A stretch of DNA of 21,114 nt from DAOQAU01 sp035354275 (lineage in GTDB: Bacteria; Cyanobacteriota; Vampirovibrionia; Gastranaerophilales; Gastranaerophilaceae). This document shows, one piece after another, positions 13,130 through 21,114 of this stretch (the first letter of the stretch is position 1; each line of letters starts with the position of its first letter). The DNA lies in NCBI GenBank assembly GCA_035354275.1, contig DAOQAU010000029.1, positions 1 through 21,114 on the forward strand. Reading direction: 5' to 3'. The position numbers and the translations under genes are program-made. The notes below the pieces were generated by a model. That model saw nothing but the letters and a program-made list of their open reading frames with translations, searched no databases and had not been told where the DNA came from.

Positions 13130-16090
13130 ATGGATACAAATTTATTTATAAGACGACCTAAATTTGCAATAGTAATTTCGCTGGTTATAGTTCTTGCGGG
13201 GCTTATTTGTATGAACACTTTGCCGTTGGAAGAATATCCGATGATAACTCCTCCGCAAGTTGTTGTAAGCGCATCTTATCCTGGAGCAAGTTCTGATGTT
13301 GTTGAAGCTACTGTTGCAGCACCGCTTGAAGCCCAAATTAACGGTGTTGAAAACATGATTTATATGACGTCTTCAAGTCAAAACGATGGTTATTCTTTAA
13401 ATGTTTTCTTTAAAATCGGCACAGACCCTGATATGGCGGTTATAAATATTCAAAACAGGCTTCAGCTCGTAACTCCTCGCCTGCCCGAGGACGTAAGAAG
13501 ATACGGTCTTATGGTCAAGAAAACGGTCGGCGGACCTGGTTTATTGATGATAAGCGTAAATTCTCCAAACAACACTTATAACCCTTTGTTTATTGCAAAT
13601 TATGCCTCAATTTATGTAAAAGATGAAATTGCACGTATTCCGGGTGTAAGTGATGTAAATGTTTTCGGCTCTGCCGATTATTCAATGAGAATTTGGTTAA
13701 ATGCAACAAAAATGGCAGCATTGGGGATTTCTACGTCTGATGTTTATTCGGCAATTCAACAGCAAAACACTCAAGTTCCCGCAGGTGATATAGGTATTGA
13801 GCCGCTTGCCGAAAAACAAATGGTTAAGTTGACTCTTAGAACTCACGGACGACTTAAAAATGCCGATGAGTTTGAAAATATAATTGTTCGCTCACGTCCC
13901 GATGGTTCTCAGGTAAAAGTCAAAGACATTGCAAAAGTTGAACTTGGCGCAGAAAGTTATTCATTCTTTTCAAGGATTCAGGGAAGAAATACCGCCATGA
14001 TTATGGTAAAACAACTTCCTGAAGCAAATTCGATTGCGCTTGCAAAAACAATCAGAAAACGTTTGGCACAGTTGAGCAAAACTTTCCCGCCGGGGCTTGA
14101 ATATCACGTTGACAGAGATGAAACCGAATTTGTACAAGAGTCGCTTAACGAAGTTGTGCAGTCAATGTTTTTGGCAATAGGACTGGTGCTTATTGTAACC
14201 TATGTATTTTTAAGCAGTATGCGAGCGGCGATGATTCCCTTCTTTGCGATTCCCGTTTCTTTGATTGGAACTTTTATATTTATAGATTTGTTCGGATTTT
14301 CGATAAATTTATTAACTCTTTTTGGGATGGTTCTTGCAGTCGGGCTTGTTGTAGATGATGCGATTGTCGTGCTTGAAAACGTTCAAAGGCACATTCAAGA
14401 AGGAGTTAATCCTAAAGAGGCAACTGAAATNNNNNNNNNNNNNNNNNNNNNNNNNNNNNNNNNNNNNNNNNNNNNNNNNNNNNNNNNNNNNNNNNNNNNN
14501 NNNNNNNNNNNNNNNNNNNNNNNNNNNNNNGAAGTCAGAAATAAGTATTTGACAAGTGCAAAATACTTCGTTGACAATACAAAAAATACTATGATTCTAT
14601 TTGGAATATTTATTTTAATAACGGCTTTATTGTTTAAAATTATCCCGACAAGCTTTTTGCCCGAAGAAGATAAAGGTGCAATATTTACTCAAATTCAGCT
14701 GCCGGACGGATCTTCTGCTTCAAGAACAGATATTATAACAAGAGAAGTCGAAAAAAGGATTCAAACTTATAAAGGCGTGAAAGAAACCATTTCTTTAGTA
14801 GGATTTGCCGGTGAAAATACGGCCTTAGTTGTTACAATTTTAGATAATTGGTCTAAACGCCATGGGTCAAAACTCTCTGCAAACGGAATAATCGGCAAGA
14901 TAAGACAGGATTTCGGAAATTATCCTTCAGCTGTTATTGTGTCGTTTTCGCCGCCTTCAATTCCGGGCTTGGGCATGTTCGGAGGTTTTGAATATCAGCT
15001 CTTGGATAAAGGAGACAGAAGCCCTCAGGATTTATACTTAGAATCAATGAAATTTGTCGCCGACGCAAACAAAAATCCTGCCCTTTCAAGTGTTTACACT
15101 CAATATACGGCAAATTTACCGCAATTAATGTTTGATGTTGACACGGCAAAGGCAATGGCTCAAGGAGTGACTATTCAGGAAATTTACACTACGCTTGCCG
15201 CAAATTTCGGACAAACTTACGTAAATGATTTTAATAAATACGGTCGTGTTTTCAGGGTTATGATGATGGCTCAGGATGAATTCAGAGCTAAACGACAAGA
15301 CATTGATAAAATATTTGTCAAAAATATTAACGGAAAAATGGTTCCTCTAACCTCCGTTATCAAACTTAAAGATGTTGTCGGACCCTATACTATAACAAGG
15401 TTTAACATGTACAAGGCCGTTACAATGAACGGAAGTGCAGCAAAGGGAGTAAGCTCAGGTAAAGCAATGAAAACAATGGAAGATTTATCAAATAAAATTT
15501 TACCCAAAGATATGGGATACGCCTGGTCGGGAATTTCTTTACAGGAACAGGAGTCAAGCGGGCAAATCGGATTTATACTTGCCACAGCTTTGATATTTGT
15601 ATATTTATTCCTTGTAGCACTTTATGAAAGCTGGACTTTGCCGCTTGCCGTTATGTTGATTTCACCGATTGCTATTATGGGCGGGCTTTTGTTTCAATAT
15701 GTATTCGGGTATTCGCTTGACATATATTCTCAAATCGGGCTTGTTATGTTAATCGGATTAAGTACAAAACAGGCTATTTTGATTATTGAATTTGCAAAAG
15801 AGGCTAAAGAAAACTTAAAAATGCACTATAATGATGCAGCAATGGAAGCTGCAAAATTAAGGTTTAGAGCGGTTATGATGACAGCTATTGCATTTATTTT
15901 GGGAATGCTGCCGTTGGTCTTCGCATCCGGTGCCGGCTCGACAAGCCGCCGCTCAATAGGTATGACTGTATTCGGCGGAATGATTGCGGTTGCCTTTATC
16001 GGCACAATGCTTGTTCCTGCGTTTTTTGTCGCAGTTGAAAAAATGAAAGATAATGTTGAGGAATTTATTTTAAAGAGAAAACAACAATGA
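13130..16090 (+). CDS. RND multidrug efflux pump (HAE1/AcrB-like), with assembly gap
   Basis: A proton-driven inner-membrane transporter that exports hydrophobic or amphiphilic compounds from the periplasm/membrane. The N-terminal helix, porter domain, TM2-TM4 and the whole second half are present. The proton-relay Asp409-Asp410 (GLVVDDAIVVLENV) and the TM10 Lys in GLSTKQAILIIEF correspond to AcrB Asp407-Asp408 and Lys940. FLPEEDKG and the C-terminal GAGSTSRRSIG segment are family hallmarks. One hundred N's split the gene between nominal residues 434 and 467; TM5 and TM6 are missing there. The frame is the same on both sides. The readable part totals 952 residues; about 90 missing residues would restore the usual ~1040. 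It starts 3 bp after the adaptor, and its TGA overlaps the next ATG (ATGA). Confidence 0.93.
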   Translation: MDTNLFIRRPKFAIVISLVIVLAGLICMNTLPLEEYPMITPPQVVVSASYPGASSDVVEATVAAPLEAQINGVENMIYMTSSSQNDGYSLNVFFKIGTDPDMAVINIQNRLQLVTPRLPEDVRRYGLMVKKTVGGPGLLMISVNSPNNTYNPLFIANYASIYVKDEIARIPGVSDVNVFGSADYSMRIWLNATKMAALGISTSDVYSAIQQQNTQVPAGDIGIEPLAEKQMVKLTLRTHGRLKNADEFENIIVRSRPDGSQVKVKDIAKVELGAESYSFFSRIQGRNTAMIMVKQLPEANSIALAKTIRKRLAQLSKTFPPGLEYHVDRDETEFVQESLNEVVQSMFLAIGLVLIVTYVFLSSMRAAMIPFFAIPVSLIGTFIFIDLFGFSINLLTLFGMVLAVGLVVDDAIVVLENVQRHIQEGVNPKEATEXXXXXXXXXXXXXXXXXXXXXXXXXXXXXXXXXXEVRNKYLTSAKYFVDNTKNTMILFGIFILITALLFKIIPTSFLPEEDKGAIFTQIQLPDGSSASRTDIITREVEKRIQTYKGVKETISLVGFAGENTALVVTILDNWSKRHGSKLSANGIIGKIRQDFGNYPSAVIVSFSPPSIPGLGMFGGFEYQLLDKGDRSPQDLYLESMKFVADANKNPALSSVYTQYTANLPQLMFDVDTAKAMAQGVTIQEIYTTLAANFGQTYVNDFNKYGRVFRVMMMAQDEFRAKRQDIDKIFVKNINGKMVPLTSVIKLKDVVGPYTITRFNMYKAVTMNGSAAKGVSSGKAMKTMEDLSNKILPKDMGYAWSGISLQEQESSGQIGFILATALIFVYLFLVALYESWTLPLAVMLISPIAIMGGLLFQYVFGYSLDIYSQIGLVMLIGLSTKQAILIIEFAKEAKENLKMHYNDAAMEAAKLRFRAVMMTAIAFILGMLPLVFASGAGSTSRRSIGMTVFGGMIAVAFIGTMLVPAFFVAVEKMKDNVEEFILKRKQQ
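14431..14530. other. Assembly gap (100 N)
   Basis: Exactly 100 N's, the usual filler for a scaffold gap of unknown length. Comparison with AcrB landmarks on both sides (PKEAT before, FLPDEDQG after) suggests about 90 residues, so about 270-290 nt, are really missing. Confidence 0.95.
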
Positions 16091-17559
16091 AATCAATTAA
16101 AAAATTAATTTTAATATTAATAATATTTACTTTTAGTATTTTACCTACTTTAGCTTTTGGACTAAAGGCTACAAAAAGTGAAAAAATATTGGACGAAACA
16201 CTTGGTAATTCTATTGTAAAAGAAGAATATCCCGCAGAGGCTCAGGTTTCTCCCGTCGAGACAGATGCCGATAAGCAGGAAAAAAATCTTGTAATCGAGG
16301 GCTCTGTCCAAAAAACAATCGACATAACTTTGGGTGAATGTATAAAACTTGCCTTGGGAAACAATCCGAGAATTAAGGCAGCACTCAACGAAGCTCTTGC
16401 CTCGCATGCCAGAATTTCACAAGCCTGGTCAAATTATTTCCCTGAACTTGATTGGCAATCCGGTTACACAAAAACAAGAAATCTTCAAACGGCGACTATG
16501 ATTGGCAATACAAGTGCTTTTAATTACTACCTTTTAGGTCAGGTAAGCGTTTCTCAAATGTTATATGATTTTGGAGTTACCCAAAACACTGTTACCATTA
16601 AAAAATTGGATTATGAAGCTTACAAAACCTCTTTGACGGCGGTTGTAAACGATGTTATTTGTCAGACAAAAGATGCTTACTACAATCTTCTTTTTGCTTA
16701 CGAAAACAGAAATGTAGCACAAGACACCGTTCAAAAATATGAAATGTTTTACAATCAGGCAAAAGCTTTTTATGAAATAGGAATGAACCCTAAAGTTGAT
16801 GTTACTATTGCAGAAGTCAACTTAAGCAATGCAAAATTAAATTTAATTCAGGCGGAAAATTCAATAGATTTGGCAGTTGCCACTTTAAACAATGTAATGG
16901 GTGTTCCTTATATCAATAAATACAATATTCAGGAGCGTTTAAAATTTAACCCTATTACTATGAGTATGAATAAAGCATTTGAACTTGCAAAAGAATCCCG
17001 CCCCGAATTGAAATTAGCAGAAATTAAAGTTCAGGAAGCAAATCAGGCTGTAAAATTAGCTAAAAAAGCATATTTTCCGACACTTGAAGCTTCAGGTTCT
17101 TACGCAAGAGGCGGCGAACAAATTAATGAAACTTACGGCTACAATTACGGGGTTTATTTAAATTTTCCGACAGTAAACGGAATGTTAATTAAAAATCAGA
17201 TTAAAGAAGCACGTTCTTTATACGACAGGGAAATTGCAAATGCACAAATTACCAAAAACAATATTTATTTGGAAATTCAACAGGCATATTTAATGCTTTA
17301 TGAAAAGAAAAATCAACTGCCAGTTGCTTTTTTGCAGGTTAAACAGGCAAAAGAGAATTATGATCTATCCTTCGGGCGATATAAAGTCGGAGTGGGAAAT
17401 CCAACCGAACTTAAAGATGCTCAAAATTCTTATCAGTCGGCACAGTTAAATTATTACAAAGCCCTTTATGAATATAATTCCGCCAAAGCCAAGCTTGAAA
17501 AAGCTATAGGTAAAAATATTATAGCCGATGACGATGAAAGTATTGATTTAGAGACATAA
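16087..17559 (+). CDS. TolC-family outer membrane efflux channel
   Basis: The outer-membrane channel of the tripartite pump. It has 490 residues, with a signal peptide at about 1-24 (KKLILILIIF...LPTLAFG). An acidic spacer (about 25-75) precedes the first outer-membrane-efflux repeat, which begins TIDITLGECIKLALGNNPRIKAALNE (about 77-102); a second repeat starts near 298 (MSMNKAFELAKESRPELKLAE). Long helices rich in Ala/Asn/Gln and the SFGRYKVGVGNPTELKDAQ segment near the end are typical of the family. The charged spacer before the first repeat is longer than in E. coli TolC. No lipobox is seen. The start overlaps the pump stop by 4 bp, and lysA begins 14 bp downstream, so transcription probably continues. 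Confidence 0.93.
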   Translation: MKSIKKLILILIIFTFSILPTLAFGLKATKSEKILDETLGNSIVKEEYPAEAQVSPVETDADKQEKNLVIEGSVQKTIDITLGECIKLALGNNPRIKAALNEALASHARISQAWSNYFPELDWQSGYTKTRNLQTATMIGNTSAFNYYLLGQVSVSQMLYDFGVTQNTVTIKKLDYEAYKTSLTAVVNDVICQTKDAYYNLLFAYENRNVAQDTVQKYEMFYNQAKAFYEIGMNPKVDVTIAEVNLSNAKLNLIQAENSIDLAVATLNNVMGVPYINKYNIQERLKFNPITMSMNKAFELAKESRPELKLAEIKVQEANQAVKLAKKAYFPTLEASGSYARGGEQINETYGYNYGVYLNFPTVNGMLIKNQIKEARSLYDREIANAQITKNNIYLEIQQAYLMLYEKKNQLPVAFLQVKQAKENYDLSFGRYKVGVGNPTELKDAQNSYQSAQLNYYKALYEYNSAKAKLEKAIGKNIIADDDESIDLET

Positions 17560-17573
17560 ACAAGGAAAGAAAA

Positions 17574-18902
17574 ATGTTAAGCACAAACCAATATATTAAA
17601 CCGTTAACCACTTGCATAAATGAAAACGGCAACCTTTCAATAGGCGGCTGTGATTTAGTAGATTTAGCACAAAAATACGAAACACCGCTTTATGTGATAG
17701 ATGAAAAAACGCTGCGAACAATCTGCAAGGAATACAAGCAGGCATTTTCTTCCTATGAGCGTGTTAAAATGCTCTACGCGTCAAAGGCTCTTATGACAAA
17801 AGCAGTCGCAAAAATTGTAAATTCAGAAGGCTTCGGCTTTGACGCTGTTTCAGGCGGGGAACTTTATACAATTAACAAAACAGGAATCGATATGTCCTGT
17901 GTACTTTTTAACGGGAACAACAAGTCTTACGATGAACTTGATATGGCACTTGAACTTGGAGTGGGAAGAATCTCTGTTGACAATTTTTTAGAGCTTTCTT
18001 TGTTAAATGAGATTGCCAAAAAACACAATAAAAAAGTCGATATTTTACTCAGGATTACTCCGGGAATAGAATGTCACACGCACGAATACATTCAAACAGG
18101 AAATCTTGATTCAAAATTCGGATTCGACCTGTCGCAAATCCATGATGCAATAGAGCTTGTACTTGAACAGTATCCCAATATCAATTTAAAAGGTTTTCAC
18201 ACGCATGTAGGCTCTCAAATTTTTGAAACACAAATTTTTGAAGATGAAATTGATATTTTGATAAAAGAAATTGTATATGTGAAAGAAAAATTCAATATTT
18301 TACTCGACGAAATTAATATCGGCGGCGGCTTGGGGGTAAAATATATCCCAACTGATCTTCCGCCATCGGTTTTTGAAATCGGAGAGTTAGTAATAAATGC
18401 CTTAAATAAAAGTATTAAAAAACACAATATTCCTGCTCCGCTGCTCTATCTTGAGCCGGGCAGAAGCATAATTTCAACAGCGGGTGTAACCTTATATACG
18501 GTAGGAAGTTCAAAACAAGTTCCAAACGGCACTCTGTATTGGTCTGTAGATGGCGGAATGGCTGATAATCCACGCCCAAGCATGTATCAAGCGGAATATA
18601 CGGCGCAAATAGCCAACAAACCTGAGCAAGATTGTTCACAAAAAGTTACAATCGCGGGGAAATTTTGTGAATCGGGAGATATTTTGATTAAAGACATAAA
18701 TTTACCCGAGCTTGAAGAAGGCGATATACTGTGCGTTTTCAACACAGGGGCATACAATTATTCAATGGCGAGCAACTATAACCGCTTTCAAAAACCCGCA
18801 GCGGCACTTGTAAATAATTCACAATCTGATATGATAATAATAAGGGAAAGTTTGGATGACCTGCTTTCTCATGATGTCTTACCTGCCAGATTGGATAAAT
18901 GA
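17574..18902 (+). CDS. lysA: Diaminopimelate decarboxylase
   Basis: A PLP enzyme that decarboxylates meso-diaminopimelate to L-lysine, the last step of lysine synthesis, which also draws on the peptidoglycan precursor pool. It has 442 residues. Lys71 (YASKA) is the Schiff-base lysine. HTHVGSQIFE, the Gly-rich phosphate loop GGGLG, EPGRSII, the catalytic Cys in KFCESGD and TGAYNYSMASNYN are all present, as in group III decarboxylases. The CESGD motif and the substrate-loop context favour LysA over arginine or ornithine decarboxylases. SD AAGGAA lies before the ATG, 14 bp from the tolC-like gene; its TGA overlaps the cdaA ATG, indicating translational coupling. Confidence 0.95.
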   Translation: MLSTNQYIKPLTTCINENGNLSIGGCDLVDLAQKYETPLYVIDEKTLRTICKEYKQAFSSYERVKMLYASKALMTKAVAKIVNSEGFGFDAVSGGELYTINKTGIDMSCVLFNGNNKSYDELDMALELGVGRISVDNFLELSLLNEIAKKHNKKVDILLRITPGIECHTHEYIQTGNLDSKFGFDLSQIHDAIELVLEQYPNINLKGFHTHVGSQIFETQIFEDEIDILIKEIVYVKEKFNILLDEINIGGGLGVKYIPTDLPPSVFEIGELVINALNKSIKKHNIPAPLLYLEPGRSIISTAGVTLYTVGSSKQVPNGTLYWSVDGGMADNPRPSMYQAEYTAQIANKPEQDCSQKVTIAGKFCESGDILIKDINLPELEEGDILCVFNTGAYNYSMASNYNRFQKPAAALVNNSQSDMIIIRESLDDLLSHDVLPARLDK

Positions 18903-19822
18903 TGATTTTAGATTCTCTTTTTACATCTTTACACTCTCAATTGAACGCAATTAAGTGGTCTTTAAACTGGCTTGATTTAGTTGAAGTTTTTGCTATTTTT
19001 ATAATGCTCTTTGCTTTTTACAGAAGATTTATCAAAAATACCCAATCAGAAAAACTTGTTAAAGGAATGGTTTTTTTACTTATTGCCTGGGTTACAAGTG
19101 AAATTTTGATAAGTCTGGGGCTTCAAATTCTTGGTGTTTTCATAAAATCAATGGTAACATTGGTAGCCTTAAGTTTAATTGTTGTATTCCAACCTGAATT
19201 GAGAAGATTTTTAGGGTATTTGGGTCAACCCGGTTTTATCAGCAGAGGCTTTTGGAAAAATTCAAACAACAAAGAAAGCATAAACGTTGTAAAAGAAGTT
19301 ATTGAAGCTGTCAAATATCTTTCAAAATCAAGAATAGGCGCGTTGATTGTTTTTCAAAAAGAAATGAACGCTTCTACTTATTTTGATGTGGGAACAAAGT
19401 TAAATGCCGATGTTACAACAGAGTTGCTTTTGACAATTTTTCACCCTAACACCCCGCTGCATGATGGTGCTGTCGTGATTAAAAATGATAAAATACTTTC
19501 AGCCGGCGTTTTGCTTCCTTTAACCGAAGACCCTAAATTAAGCTGGAAATACGGCACAAGGCACAGAGCGGCAATTGGAACTTCAGAAACAAGTGATTCC
19601 GGGTGTTTGGTGGTTTCTGAAGAAACAGGTGATGTTTCAATGTCTGTTGACGGAGTTTTGAAAAAATACGATGACATAACAACTCTAAAAACCGATTTGG
19701 AAACCTTCTTGGGATACGCTGATTACGATGAAATCCACAAGAAAACAATTTTTAAAATAAATAATTTGATTAATATAAAAAAGGCTGAAATAATGCCTAA
19801 AGTAAACAAGGATAAGGTTTAG
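18899..19822 (+). CDS. cdaA: Diadenylate cyclase CdaA (c-di-AMP synthase)
   Basis: A membrane-bound enzyme that condenses two ATP into the second messenger c-di-AMP, which controls potassium/osmolyte transport and cell-wall homeostasis. It has 307 residues. Three membrane helices lie at about 28-44, 55-72 and 78-96, followed by a linker helix and the DAC (DisA_N) domain at about 125-255. The catalytic DGA motif lies at 189-191 and GTRHRAA at 219-225; both are intact. It overlaps lysA by ATGA. Two tandem ATG codons (18899 and 18902) are possible starts; the coupled first one is chosen. Neither CdaR nor GlmM, the usual Firmicutes partners, is adjacent. The lysA-cdaA order is, as I recall, also found in cyanobacteria, often with uppS. 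Confidence 0.95.
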   Translation: MMILDSLFTSLHSQLNAIKWSLNWLDLVEVFAIFIMLFAFYRRFIKNTQSEKLVKGMVFLLIAWVTSEILISLGLQILGVFIKSMVTLVALSLIVVFQPELRRFLGYLGQPGFISRGFWKNSNNKESINVVKEVIEAVKYLSKSRIGALIVFQKEMNASTYFDVGTKLNADVTTELLLTIFHPNTPLHDGAVVIKNDKILSAGVLLPLTEDPKLSWKYGTRHRAAIGTSETSDSGCLVVSEETGDVSMSVDGVLKKYDDITTLKTDLETFLGYADYDEIHKKTIFKINNLINIKKAEIMPKVNKDKV

Positions 19823-19831
19823 CAAGTCAAA

Positions 19832-20710
19832 ATGTTGGTTAAGAAAACAAATAAAGAAAGTTCTTTTATATCCTGGATAGTAAAACTAATTCTTTTAACA
19901 ACAGGAGCCTTTATTGCAGGATTTGGTTTAGAAGGATTTTTAATTCCAAACAGTATGATTGACGGCGGAATTGTCGGAATCTCAATTATGCTAAGCTATT
20001 TAACCAAAATAAATCTTGGTATTTTACTGTTTTGCTTAAATCTTCCCTTCATATTTCTTGCGCTTAAAAAACTGGGACGTATTTTTGTCGTCCAAACAGC
20101 TTACGCTATAACAATGCTTTCTTTGAGTGTTAACGTCTTTCATAAAATGCATGTGACCGATGATCTTTTGCTTGCTACTGTTTTTGGCGGAGTTGTTTTG
20201 GGACTTGGCGTTGGGCTTATTTTAAGAAGCAATGCCGCTTTAGACGGAACAGAAATCTTGGCAATAAAACTTGCCAAAAAAGCAGGATTTTCTATCGGCG
20301 AAATAATTATGTTCTTTAACTTTTTTATCTATACCGCCGCAGGATTTCTGTTCGGTTGGGACAGGGCTATGTATTCAATTTTAGTTTATTTTATAGCCTA
20401 TAAAGTTATTGATATTGTTTTGGAAGGTCTTAACGAATCAAAATCCGTAACTATAATTTCTAACCGCGCAGAAAAAATCGGCGAAGAAATCATCAAACGA
20501 CTTGACGTGGGCGTAACTTATTTGAGCGGAAAAGGCGGCTATACAGGCGAAGATAAAAAAATAATCTACTGCGTTATCTCAAGACTTGAACTTGTAAAAC
20601 TTAAAGAGTTAGTAAATTTAATCGATAAGCAGTCTTTTATCGCCATAGAAAATGTTCACGAAGTAGAAGGTGTCAGAATTAAACAGAAACGTGCAGGTAA
20701 AAAAAAATAA
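19832..20710 (+). CDS. YitT-family membrane protein (DUF161/DUF2179)
   Basis: A 292-residue integral membrane protein of the YitT family, whose biochemical function is generally unknown. The N-terminal part has about six hydrophobic helices (roughly 13-33, 47-78 as two, 84-101, 113-131, 158-174, 180-198), with the conserved loop motif GGIVGISI (45-52) and NAALDGTEILA (134-144), matching the family's Gly-rich TGGTDIIA-like signature. The C-terminal DUF2179 domain (about 203-280) is cytosolic and includes GVTYLSGKGGYTGEDKKIIYCV, a ligand-domain hallmark. The SD is weak (AAGG, 14 nt away), but the gene starts only 9 bp after cdaA, so coupled translation is likely. Whether its soluble domain senses a nucleotide such as c-di-AMP is speculation. 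Confidence 0.9.
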   Translation: MLVKKTNKESSFISWIVKLILLTTGAFIAGFGLEGFLIPNSMIDGGIVGISIMLSYLTKINLGILLFCLNLPFIFLALKKLGRIFVVQTAYAITMLSLSVNVFHKMHVTDDLLLATVFGGVVLGLGVGLILRSNAALDGTEILAIKLAKKAGFSIGEIIMFFNFFIYTAAGFLFGWDRAMYSILVYFIAYKVIDIVLEGLNESKSVTIISNRAEKIGEEIIKRLDVGVTYLSGKGGYTGEDKKIIYCVISRLELVKLKELVNLIDKQSFIAIENVHEVEGVRIKQKRAGKKK

Positions 20711-20721
20711 AACTTAACACA

Positions 20722-20750
20722 TAGACAATTTTTTTAAAATGTATTATATT
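20722..20750 (+). promoter_or_regulatory. Promoter of the right-edge gene
   Basis: TAGACA (20722-20727; 5 of 6 to TTGACA) and TATATT (20745-20750; 5 of 6 to TATAAT) with an ideal 17-bp spacer. The predicted start near 20757 gives a leader of about 26 nt containing the SD AAGGGTGG. There is no visible terminator for the yitT gene in 20711-20782. Confidence 0.7.
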
Positions 20751-20782
20751 AAGAAAAGAGATTTAAAAGATAAGGGTGGGCA

Positions 20783-21114
20783 ATGGCAAAACATATAGAT
20801 ACAATTCCTATAGAAGTAAGTATTTTAACAGTTGATCATGATATTAAAGGCACTGTGCATGTTTCAAAATACACAAGCACTAACCGTGAATTGACAGATT
20901 TGCTTAACGACCGCGAAAGAAGATTTCTTGCTGTCACTAATGCCGAAATTTATTCCAGAAATTCAACCCAAACACCCAGAAGATATAATTTTTTAGAAAT
21001 CCACATGGATTATGTTTTAATGGTTCATCCATCAACTCAAGCAGTCTTCAAAGAATCGGGTAAGGCTCAGGAAGACATTGCAAGATTCAGAGAATTAAGA
21101 CAGAAACTTAACCA
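20783..21114 (+). CDS. Hypothetical protein, 3' end beyond the window
   Basis: An ORF open from the ATG to the edge (110 codons plus 2 nt), with AAGGGTGG at SD distance and a strong promoter. I do not recognise the family with certainty. The protein is soluble-looking, with no signal peptide. Residues 9-30 read as beta strands (IEVSILTVDHDIKGTVHVS). A helix then contains TNRELTDLLNDRERRF, followed by strands FLAVTNAEIYSR and RYNFLEIHMDYVLMVHPS, with a charged helix at the end. This strand-helix-strand pattern with an LLND element resembles small uncharacterised cyanobacterial-lineage domains, but that is only a resemblance. It is transcribed separately from the efflux operon. Confidence 0.85.
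   Translation, partial: MAKHIDTIPIEVSILTVDHDIKGTVHVSKYTSTNRELTDLLNDRERRFLAVTNAEIYSRNSTQTPRRYNFLEIHMDYVLMVHPSTQAVFKESGKAQEDIARFRELRQKLN

Noticed and set aside
14431..14530. RND gene as a broken pseudogene
   Set aside because: The interruption consists of N's, the reading frame matches on both sides and all readable motifs are intact; it is an assembly gap.
1..21114. tRNA, rRNA, CRISPR, insertion sequence or prophage
   Set aside because: Intergenic spaces are short (at most about 165 bp) and I saw no cloverleaf, spaced identical repeats, transposase or integrase.

Overview
This AT-rich window looks like chromosomal DNA from a Gram-negative-type bacterium on the cyanobacterial branch, most likely a non-photosynthetic Vampirovibrionia ('Melainabacteria', for example Gastranaerophilales). 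That placement is inference. It rests on low GC, a tripartite RND pump (so an outer membrane), a lysA-cdaA gene pair of the kind I recall from cyanobacteria, a YqeG-type HAD phosphatase, a Rex repressor, and several hypothetical proteins I cannot place. I see no mobile elements, CRISPR arrays, tRNAs or rRNAs.

Layout. Positions 1-2595 (minus strand) hold nadK followed by recN in one transcription unit; nadK starts with GTG just downstream of a small tandem repeat of Shine-Dalgarno-like sequence. Positions 2759-4641 (plus strand) carry an orphan CX5R phosphatase and an unrecognised 358-residue protein with coiled-coil and Gly/Ala-rich segments, preceded by a repeat-rich upstream region. A 48-bp perfect palindrome ends this stretch and also serves the convergent rex gene (4698-5312, minus). 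Positions 5417-7155 (plus) hold a U32-family protein and a YqeG-like phosphatase; the latter overlaps the 3' end of recJ (7147-9507, minus) by 9 bp. A secreted or anchored S41 protease (ctpA-like, minus) lies upstream of recJ, separated from it by a hairpin terminator.

Positions 11010-11868 (plus) encode a 42-residue protein that ORF calling with a length cutoff would miss, and a 235-residue protein whose N-terminal ~35 residues are a paralogous copy of it. From 11957 to 20710 six plus-strand genes are packed with gaps of 14 bp or less or ATGA overlaps: RND adaptor, RND pump, TolC-like channel, lysA, cdaA (c-di-AMP synthase) and a YitT-family membrane protein. This puts a drug/metabolite efflux pump, meso-DAP decarboxylation and c-di-AMP synthesis in one apparent operon. 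The pump gene contains a 100-N assembly gap that probably hides about 270-290 nt. The window ends inside an unrecognised gene (from 20783) that has its own good promoter.

The best candidates for undescribed biology are the 42/235-residue paralogous pair, the 358-residue protein with its structured upstream region, the partial gene at the right edge, and the efflux-lysA-cdaA-yitT gene order. Most of the remaining genes are recognisable housekeeping functions.
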